From: Lachnoclostridium phytofermentans
GTDB taxonomy: Bacteria; Bacillota; Clostridia; Lachnospirales; Lachnospiraceae
Assembly: GCA_003526525.1 (NCBI GenBank)
Contig: DPVV01000060.1
Location: 1 to 5,585, forward strand
Length of the DNA: 5,585 nucleotides
Reading direction: 5' to 3'
In this document: positions 1 through 5,585 of the stretch, one piece after another
Numbering within the stretch: position 1 is the first letter of the stretch
How the letters are laid out: each line of letters begins with the position of its first letter
Notes under the pieces: model-generated
What the model saw: only the letters and a program-made list of their open reading frames with translations
Told to the model about the DNA's origin: nothing
Databases searched by the model: none
Translations under genes and position numbers: made by a program

Positions 1-2
1 TT

Positions 3-1346
<1,344 letters not shown>

Positions 1347-1355
1347 AGTTTTATC

Positions 1356-1386
1356 AAAATAGGAGGAGTTAAACCCCTCCTATTTT
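1356..1386. terminator. Rho-independent terminator after eno, probably bidirectional
   Basis: An 11-bp perfect stem pairs 1356-1366 (AAAATAGGAGG) with 1376-1386 (CCTCCTATTTT), with a 9-base loop. The descending arm ends in a run of five T (1383-1387), which fits termination of eno transcripts. Read on the minus strand the same hairpin ends in TTTTGATAAAA, so it may also stop transcription of the minus-strand frame that ends inside it at 1369. Confidence 0.9.
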
Positions 1387-1572
1387 TAATGGTACCGATG
1401 GTAAGTATTCATAAAATTTAATGATGTTTCCGCTGACCATATGTACCATACTTTTGTTGCATAAGATCGGATCACAGACATATGCCATGTTATCGTATAA
1501 AGAATGAGCTTCACCATAGGTAATGTCATATGGTAGCAATGGTTCATAGGTGTTTAATTTTGTATTCTCCAT
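1369..1572 (-). CDS. Small hypothetical protein, 67 aa
   Basis: I do not recognise this protein. It is a 67-residue, non-repetitive sequence with no signal peptide, no clear membrane segment and two cysteines (in VCDPILCNK). It is rich in Tyr and Pro, beginning MENTKLNTYEPLLPYD and ending PLKIGGV. In its favour, GAGGT lies five bases before the ATG, a TTGACA promoter-like box lies upstream at 1670-1675, it ends in the bidirectional terminator, and its codons resemble those of the neighbours. Against it, it is short, its last codons are the terminator stem itself, and other minus-strand frames just upstream (1544-1675 and 1626-1742) also look protein-like. It may therefore be the 3' remnant of a longer frameshifted gene. 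No function is proposed. Confidence 0.45.
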   Translation of the reverse strand: MENTKLNTYEPLLPYDITYGEAHSLYDNMAYVCDPILCNKSMVHMVSGNIIKFYEYLPSVPLKIGGV

Positions 1573-1669
1573 AAAGACCTCGTATCGATTTGTGTAATGT
1601 GATAGCCGAATTTACAGCAAGGTAACTAAAATCGTTTTCTAAGATAATCGTAATCGATACGATTTCCAT
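1544..1669 (-). CDS. Possible short frame upstream of the 67-aa ORF
   Basis: A 41-codon frame (MEIVSITIILENDFSYL... to the TGA at 1544-1546) overlaps the start of the 67-aa frame by 29 bases in another phase. The strongest Shine-Dalgarno match in the intergenic region, AGGAG (plus-strand 1683-1687), lies 13 bases before this ATG and 7 bases before an in-frame TTG at 1673-1675. The frame could be a tiny leader peptide, a piece of a decayed gene, or chance. The TTGACA overlapping its start can equally be read as a -35 box, and both readings are unlikely to be right together. Product unknown. Confidence 0.2.
   Translation of the reverse strand: MEIVSITIILENDFSYLAVNSAITLHKSIRGLYGEYKIKHL
1580..1590. 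repeat. Inverted copy of the 1652-1662 motif
   Basis: TCGTATCGATT is the exact reverse complement of 1652-1662, with 61 bases between the copies. The pair brackets the predicted transcription start of the 67-aa frame. It could be a second binding site for the same regulator, or a chance repeat in AT-rich DNA. Confidence 0.35.
1647..1663. repeat. 17-bp palindrome, possible operator
   Basis: ATCGTA-ATCGA-TACGAT has perfect 6-bp arms around a 5-base centre. It covers the candidate minus-strand -10 box, which is a typical place for a repressor to bind. Part of it, AATCGATACGA at 1652-1662, recurs in inverted orientation as TCGTATCGATT at 1580-1590, just upstream of the 67-aa frame's ribosome binding site. 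The operator role is inferred. Confidence 0.4.
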
Positions 1670-1675
1670 TGTCAA
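1647..1675 (-). promoter_or_regulatory. Candidate minus-strand promoter for the 67-aa ORF
   Basis: On the minus strand a perfect TTGACA (-35, plus-strand 1670-1675) is followed after exactly 17 bases by TACGAT (-10, plus-strand 1647-1652, four of six matches to TATAAT). Transcription would start near 1640, giving a leader of about 70 bases before the ATG at 1572. The -10 box lies within one arm of the palindrome at 1647-1663. Confidence 0.4.
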
Positions 1676-1735
1676 GCTTATTCTCCTGTGTAAATGGTAC
1701 CACTTCCAGATACCACTTATATTTACTCTTTTCCC

Positions 1736-1764
1736 TTTTCAATCGCTAATTATTGGGTTATAAT
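1736..1764 (+). promoter_or_regulatory. Sigma-A-type promoter of the UPF0340-thioesterase unit
   Basis: A perfect -10 box TATAAT lies at 1759-1764, with TTTTCA (four of six matches to TTGACA) at 1736-1741 and a 17-base spacer. Transcription would start near 1771, leaving a leader of about 25 bases before the GTG at 1796. Two TACCACTT repeats (1698-1705 and 1711-1718) lie just upstream. Confidence 0.7.
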
Positions 1765-1780
1765 AATGAAAACAACATAG

Positions 1781-1785
1781 AAAGG
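1781..1785 (+). promoter_or_regulatory. Ribosome binding site for the GTG start at 1796
   Basis: AAAGG ends ten bases before the GTG and supports this non-ATG start. The frame has no ATG close by that would keep the conserved N-terminal helix. Confidence 0.55.
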
Positions 1786-1795
1786 TCGGATTTTA

Positions 1796-2347
1796 GTGAT
1801 AGAAGAGATAAAGAAAAATGCCGAACAAGCTGTGATAGAATTGATTGATATTGCAGGTTTAAAAGAAAAAGACTTGTTAGTTGTTGGATGTTCCTCTAGT
1901 GAGATAGTAGGAAAGAAGATAGGGACAAGTGGTGCAATGGCTACAGCAGAAGCTATATACAATGCGATAGCTCCTATTCTTTCAAAGCATGGAATCTATT
2001 TAGCAGCACAATGCTGTGAGCACCTAAATCGCGCCTTAATTCTTGAAGAGGAAGCAGCAACTTATTATGGATATGATGTTGTGAGTGTAGTACCTAGGCC
2101 GCATGCTGGGGGCTCTTTTGCTACTACAGTATATGAGAATATGAACTCACCTGTAGCAGTGGAAGAGATCAGAGCGAATGCTGGAATGGATATTGGTGAT
2201 ACCTTAATTGGAATGCATTTAAAACGAGTTGCGGTTCCAGTTCGTCTTAGTGTTACTAAGATAGGGGAGGCAAATCTAGTGTGTGCTAGAACAAGACCAA
2301 AATTTATCGGTGGAGAACGAGCAGTCTATCGGGGCGAACAGCGGTAA
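1796..2347 (+). CDS. UPF0340 / TIGR01440 family protein (YwlG-like, DUF436)
   Basis: This is a 183-residue soluble protein whose length and motifs match the UPF0340 family, of which Bacillus subtilis YwlG (about 180 residues) is the familiar member. Visible conserved blocks are VVGCSSSEIVGKKIGTSG (29-46), AAQCCEHLNRAL (70-81) with a Cys-Cys-Glu-His cluster, VPRPHAGGSFATTVYEN (99-115) and TRPKFIGGERAVYRG near the C-terminus. There is no signal peptide or membrane segment, so it is cytoplasmic. The biochemical role is unknown. The conserved Cys/His/Glu cluster suggests a catalytic or ligand-binding pocket, which is inference. Translation starts at GTG, with AAAGG upstream and a well-formed promoter at 1736-1764. 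The thioesterase gene follows after 44 bases without a terminator, so the two are probably co-transcribed. In B. subtilis, ywlG sits near rpiB and glyA instead. Confidence 0.9.
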   Translation: MIEEIKKNAEQAVIELIDIAGLKEKDLLVVGCSSSEIVGKKIGTSGAMATAEAIYNAIAPILSKHGIYLAAQCCEHLNRALILEEEAATYYGYDVVSVVPRPHAGGSFATTVYENMNSPVAVEEIRANAGMDIGDTLIGMHLKRVAVPVRLSVTKIGEANLVCARTRPKFIGGERAVYRGEQR

Positions 2348-2378
2348 GAGGAATATTCCAAAGAAGGGCTATTAGGTC

Positions 2379-2385
2379 AGGGGGT
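2379..2385 (+). promoter_or_regulatory. Ribosome binding site for the GTG start at 2392
   Basis: AGGGGGT lies six bases before the GTG. It is a good Shine-Dalgarno site and supports the non-ATG start of the thioesterase. Confidence 0.6.
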
Positions 2386-2391
2386 AAAAGA

Positions 2392-2832
2392 GTGAAAGAA
2401 GACATAAAAGCTTATCAACATAAAGTACAATACTATGAAACAGATCAGATGGGAATCGTTCATCACTCGAATTATATTCGATGGTTTGAGGAAGCAAGAA
2501 CCGATTTGCTAGAGCAGGTTGGCTTTACTTATCAGAAAATGGAAGAGTGTGGTGTGATAATACCAGTAATTGGTGTAAACTGTGAATATAAATCAATGGT
2601 AAGATTTAATGATATTGTTACGATTTTTCCAAGAGTAACGGAATTTAATGGTGTTAAGCTAACGGTAGCGTACCAAATTACCGACGTAGCTACGGGAAAA
2701 TTATGTACCGTAGGAGAAACAAAACATTGTTTCTTAAATTCGGAGTATAAAATGTTTCGTTTAGCAAAAGAAAAGCCTGAAGTTTATCAGACATTTAAGG
2801 ATTTGCTAGAATTAGGTGTAAAGAAGGCTTAA
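2392..2832 (+). CDS. Acyl-CoA thioesterase, YbgC/FadM-type 4HBT hotdog family
   Basis: This 146-residue cytoplasmic protein is the size of a single hotdog domain. It is predicted to hydrolyse an acyl-CoA (or related) thioester to the free acid and CoA. The diagnostic block is YYETDQMGIVHHSNYIRWFEEAR, spanning residues 14-36: Asp18 aligns with the catalytic Asp of YbgC and 4-hydroxybenzoyl-CoA thioesterases, followed by the HHSNY turn and the long hotdog helix. The remainder (GVNCEYKSMVRFNDIVTI, then the GKLCTVGETKHCFLN strands) fits the beta-sheet core. These enzymes usually work as tetramers. The substrate cannot be read from the sequence. It starts at GTG behind AGGGGGT, 44 bases after the UPF0340 gene and probably in its operon, and ends at a very long hairpin. 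It is not a recognisable part of a phenylacetate or Tol-Pal cluster here. Confidence 0.9.
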   Translation: MKEDIKAYQHKVQYYETDQMGIVHHSNYIRWFEEARTDLLEQVGFTYQKMEECGVIIPVIGVNCEYKSMVRFNDIVTIFPRVTEFNGVKLTVAYQITDVATGKLCTVGETKHCFLNSEYKMFRLAKEKPEVYQTFKDLLELGVKKA

Positions 2833-2840
2833 ATATAATT

Positions 2841-2919
2841 AAAATGCGTGAACCAGCAAGTTTCTAAGTAAAATGACAAGAGCACTTTACTTAGAAACTT
2901 GCCAGGTTCACGCTATTTT
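2841..2919. terminator. Very long bidirectional hairpin between convergent genes
   Basis: Nested stems pair 2856-2872 with 2886-2902 (17 bp, perfect), 2846-2854 with 2905-2913 (9 bp, perfect) and 2841-2845 with 2915-2919 (5 bp). The only interruptions are a one-by-two internal loop (2855 against 2903-2904) and a bulged T at 2914, and the apical loop is 13 bases (2873-2885). The plus strand ends in five T (2916-2920) and the minus strand in ATTTTAATT, so it can terminate both the thioesterase unit and the ATPase gene, which meet here head to head. About 31 paired bases is longer than an ordinary intrinsic terminator, so an added role or a mobile-repeat origin is possible. Confidence 0.85.
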
Positions 2920-2926
2920 TAACAAA

Positions 2927-5585
2927 TCACGCCCTATTGGATACAGCTTTTTGTAATTCTATGATAATAATTGGAATGATGGAAAGAATGGACACAATCA
3001 CCCACTGGAACGGCAACATTGGTGTAACCTTAAAAATTTTCGCAAAAGGCTCGTAGGAAACAACTGCGATTTGCAAAAAGGAGCATACAAGGAAAGAAAT
3101 CACCATTTGTTTATTCCGAAGTAGTCCAATCTTAAAGATAGAGTGCTCACTTCTCATGTTAAAAGCATGAAAGAGTTGTGAAAGGCTTAATACGGTAAAT
3201 GCCATTGTTCTTCCACCTAATGTATAAGCAACAAGAGCAAGCGAACCAATCATTGCACCTTCAAAGATGATCTTAAAGATAAGACCATCGCTAAACATTC
3301 CCTTCTTTGGAGAGATAGGAGGTTTGCTCATAATATCATCCGGTGCCGGTTCCACACCAAGTGAGATTGCAGGTAGCGAGTCAGTAACAAGGTTTACCCA
3401 AAGTAACTGAACTGCTAGCAATGGTGCTGGGAGCCCAAATAAAATTGCAATAAATATGGTGATTATTTCACCTATATTGCTGGATAGTAAGAAGTGTATG
3501 GATTTACGAATGTTATCATAAATTCCTCGTCCCTCTTTTACCGCAGCAACTATGGTTGCAAAGTTATCATCCGCTAAAATCATATCTGCAGCATTTTTGG
3601 CAACATCTGTCCCACCTTTTCCCATAGCACATCCGATATCAGCAGCCTTTAGTGCGGGTGCATCATTTACACCATCACCCGTCATCGCTACAACTTCACC
3701 ACGCTTTTGCAGTGCTTTTACAATACGTACTTTGTGGGCGGGGGAGACACGTGCGAATACTTTATACTGATAGATATTTTCTTCCAATTCTTTATCTGAC
3801 ATATGACTTAATTGTTCCCCAGTGATAGCACAAGCTTTGAAATATTCTCCATGATTTTTATTTCCATAGAGTTTGCTCTGTTTGGGTTTTACACTTTCAG
3901 CTTCTGCTTCCGAGATTATTCCAAGTGCTTTCGCAATTGCACAAGCTGTTAGGATATGATCTCCCGTAATCATAACAGGAGTGATTCCAGCGGATTTACA
4001 CATGGAAACAGCTCCCTTTACCTCTTCTCTTGGAGGATCAATCATACCAAGTAGTCCAAATAAGGTTAAATCTTGTTCTAAGGAAGTATCCGTCATCTGG
4101 TTTGGATTGCGGTCAACATACTTATAAGCGACAGCGATAACACGAAGAGCATTTTCTGCCATTAATAGATTGCTTCGGTCAAATTTTACTTTATGTGTCT
4201 GAGAAAAATTTTCTACACCACCATTATGAAATGCCTTGTTACAACGCATTAATAAGACATCATAAGCACCTTTTGTAATAATGAGATAACGTCCATCTGC
4301 TTCTTGGTGAACTGTTGTCATTAATTTTCTTGCAGAATCAAAAGGAACTTCCCTGATTCTTGGATGCTTCTTATCAAGAGCTTTCTTATCATAACCATTT
4401 CTTATTGCTGCAACTAACAAAGCTTTTTCCGTAGGTTCACCAATAATTTCTGAGGAATTTCCGGAAGGATAAGCATCGTTACATAAAGCAGCATATTCAA
4501 GTAGCTGCTTCCCAAACTCTTTGTTTTCTGATTCCATTCCGTTCATTGAGGCTATATGAGTTACCGTCATAACATTTTGAGTCAGAGTTCCTGTTTTATC
4601 AGAGCAGATAAAGGTTGCACTACCAAGTGTTTCTACAGCAGGTAATTTTCTGATAATCGCATTCTTCTTAGCCATCCTCTGAACACCAAGAGAAAGCATA
4701 ATTGTTACTATTGCTGGAAGACCTTCTGGAATTGCGGCGACCGCTAGACTTACGCTAGTCATAAACATATCAAATAGTTCACGACCTTGTAAGGTACCAA
4801 GTAAAAAAATAACAATACAAATACCAAGAGCTGCAATTCCAAGCGCTTTCCCAGTCCTTTCAAGACGTTTTTGAAGTGGTGTCTCTGGAGTCTCATCTTC
4901 CATAATCATTCGTGCAATTGTACCAACTTCGGTACCCATGCCAATTGCAGTAACAACCGCAATCCCACGACCAAAGGTGATGATACCAGTTGCAGGTACT
5001 AGATTCTTTCGGTCGCCTAGCATTGTATTTTCTTTTAGAATTGTATTGGCATCTTTTTCAACTGGATGTGATTCTCCGGTAAGAGCAGATTCATCGACGC
5101 GAAGATTAATACTAGTAATAAGGCGTGCATCTGCTGGTATGTAATGTCCTGTTTCTAAGTAAATAATGTCGCCCGGTACAAGCTCTGTGGAGGGAAGTGT
5201 GATTCGTTTACTATCGCGTAACACTTCTGCGGTAGGTGCTGACATTTTCTTAAGTGCTTCGAGTGATTTTTCTGCCTTTTCTTCTTGTATAACTCCCAGT
5301 ATTGCATTTAAAAAAATTATGGCAAAAATAATGATGGGGTCTATGTAATCTGCATGACCCTTTAACAGGGAGATAAAAAAGGATACGACAGCCGCAGCGA
5401 TTAAAACTATAATCATAAAATCCTTAAATTGCGAAAGGAAGCGGGTGAGAATGCTTTTTCCCTTTTTTGCCTCCAGCTGATTTTTGCCGTATTCCTGTTG
5501 CCGTTTTTGTGCCTCTTTTGTGGAAAGCCCGGTCGAAGCATTTACTTTGAGAGCTTTTAAGGTATCTTGTATGGATATTGTATGG
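2927..5585 (-). CDS. P-type Ca2+-transporting ATPase (SERCA/P2A-like), N-terminus cut off by the window
   Basis: Membrane pump that uses ATP through an aspartyl-phosphate intermediate to export Ca2+ (or a related divalent cation). The frame runs open to the right edge, giving 885 residues here; only a short N-terminus and the start codon are missing. An internal ATG at 5414-5416 is not the start, because the 56 codons before it encode the cation-ATPase N-terminal domain (TGLSTKEAQKR...YGKNQL, then RFLSQFKDFM leading into M1). Numbered from the edge: M1 56-75, M2 80-101, actuator loop TGES 169-172, M4 PEGLP 286-290, phosphorylation site DKTGTLT with Asp329, KGA 438-440 in the nucleotide domain, TGDH from 540, TGDGVNDAP 635-643, M5 NIGE (Asn703, Glu706), M6 NLVTD (Asn731, Thr734, Asp735), then M7-M10 to about 879. 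All catalytic motifs are intact. The M8 position of SERCA Glu908 is Gln803. It is convergent with the thioesterase gene and its promoter lies off the window. Confidence 0.96.
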   Translation of the reverse strand, partial: HTISIQDTLKALKVNASTGLSTKEAQKRQQEYGKNQLEAKKGKSILTRFLSQFKDFMIIVLIAAAVVSFFISLLKGHADYIDPIIIFAIIFLNAILGVIQEEKAEKSLEALKKMSAPTAEVLRDSKRITLPSTELVPGDIIYLETGHYIPADARLITSINLRVDESALTGESHPVEKDANTILKENTMLGDRKNLVPATGIITFGRGIAVVTAIGMGTEVGTIARMIMEDETPETPLQKRLERTGKALGIAALGICIVIFLLGTLQGRELFDMFMTSVSLAVAAIPEGLPAIVTIMLSLGVQRMAKKNAIIRKLPAVETLGSATFICSDKTGTLTQNVMTVTHIASMNGMESENKEFGKQLLEYAALCNDAYPSGNSSEIIGEPTEKALLVAAIRNGYDKKALDKKHPRIREVPFDSARKLMTTVHQEADGRYLIITKGAYDVLLMRCNKAFHNGGVENFSQTHKVKFDRSNLLMAENALRVIAVAYKYVDRNPNQMTDTSLEQDLTLFGLLGMIDPPREEVKGAVSMCKSAGITPVMITGDHILTACAIAKALGIISEAEAESVKPKQSKLYGNKNHGEYFKACAITGEQLSHMSDKELEENIYQYKVFARVSPAHKVRIVKALQKRGEVVAMTGDGVNDAPALKAADIGCAMGKGGTDVAKNAADMILADDNFATIVAAVKEGRGIYDNIRKSIHFLLSSNIGEIITIFIAILFGLPAPLLAVQLLWVNLVTDSLPAISLGVEPAPDDIMSKPPISPKKGMFSDGLIFKIIFEGAMIGSLALVAYTLGGRTMAFTVLSLSQLFHAFNMRSEHSIFKIGLLRNKQMVISFLVCSFLQIAVVSYEPFAKIFKVTPMLPFQWVIVSILSIIPIIIIELQKAVSNRA

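Noticed and set aside
1388..1701. Direct repeat AATGGTACC at 1388-1396 and 1693-1701 flanking the orphan frames, considered as a target-site duplication
   Set aside because: A nine-base match over this distance is plausible by chance in AT-rich DNA, the flanks do not match, and there are no terminal inverted repeats or transposase between the copies.
1347..1795. Riboswitch, T-box or structured ncRNA in the intergenic region
   Set aside because: The leader before the GTG at 1796 is only about 25 bases from the predicted start. I see no T-box motif, no known aptamer core and no terminator/antiterminator pair before the gene.
1750..1962. Minus-strand open frame of about 70 codons antisense to the start of the UPF0340 gene
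   Set aside because: It lies over a well-supported conserved gene and its promoter, and its low-complexity hydrophobic sequence is the usual antisense shadow.
3552..3770. Plus-strand frame of 72 codons inside the ATPase gene
   Set aside because: It is antisense to the invariant TGDGVNDAP hinge region, with no RBS or family match. It is a shadow of the conserved coding strand.
4938..5348. Two plus-strand frames (4938-5144 and 5166-5348) opposite the ATPase actuator domain
   Set aside because: Both are antisense to conserved pump sequence including TGES, and neither has independent coding evidence.

Overview
The window looks like a piece of chromosome from a low-GC Gram-positive Clostridia, probably a Lachnospiraceae member of the Lachnoclostridium/Clostridium phytofermentans kind. 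This rests on AT-rich codon use, GTG starts preceded by purine-rich Shine-Dalgarno sites, a UPF0340 (YwlG-like) gene typical of Firmicutes, and a SERCA-like bacterial Ca2+-ATPase. The genus is inferred from general resemblance, not from a search.

Layout, left to right. (1) A complete enolase gene (eno, +) ends in a strong hairpin terminator. (2) About 450 bases (1347-1795) contain no recognised gene. They hold a 67-codon hypothetical reading frame on the minus strand, a second short minus-strand frame overlapping its start, a perfect-armed palindrome and a matching inverted copy, and candidate divergent promoters. (3) A two-gene plus-strand unit, probably one operon, has its own sigma-A-like promoter: a UPF0340/TIGR01440 protein, then a YbgC/FadM-type hotdog acyl-CoA thioesterase, both with GTG starts. 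(4) A very long hairpin of about 31 bp separates this unit from (5) a convergent minus-strand P-type Ca2+-transporting ATPase. Its reading frame stays open to the right edge, so its true start lies outside the window.

The genes are mostly unrelated housekeeping functions: glycolysis, thioester hydrolysis and cation export. The hairpins and gene orientations suggest three or four separate transcription units. I see no rRNA, tRNA, CRISPR array, insertion sequence or phage gene, and no clear sign of an undescribed multi-gene system. The parts worth a second look are the 1369-1745 segment (orphan or decayed coding sequence plus operator-like palindromes) and the unusually long hairpin at 2841-2919.
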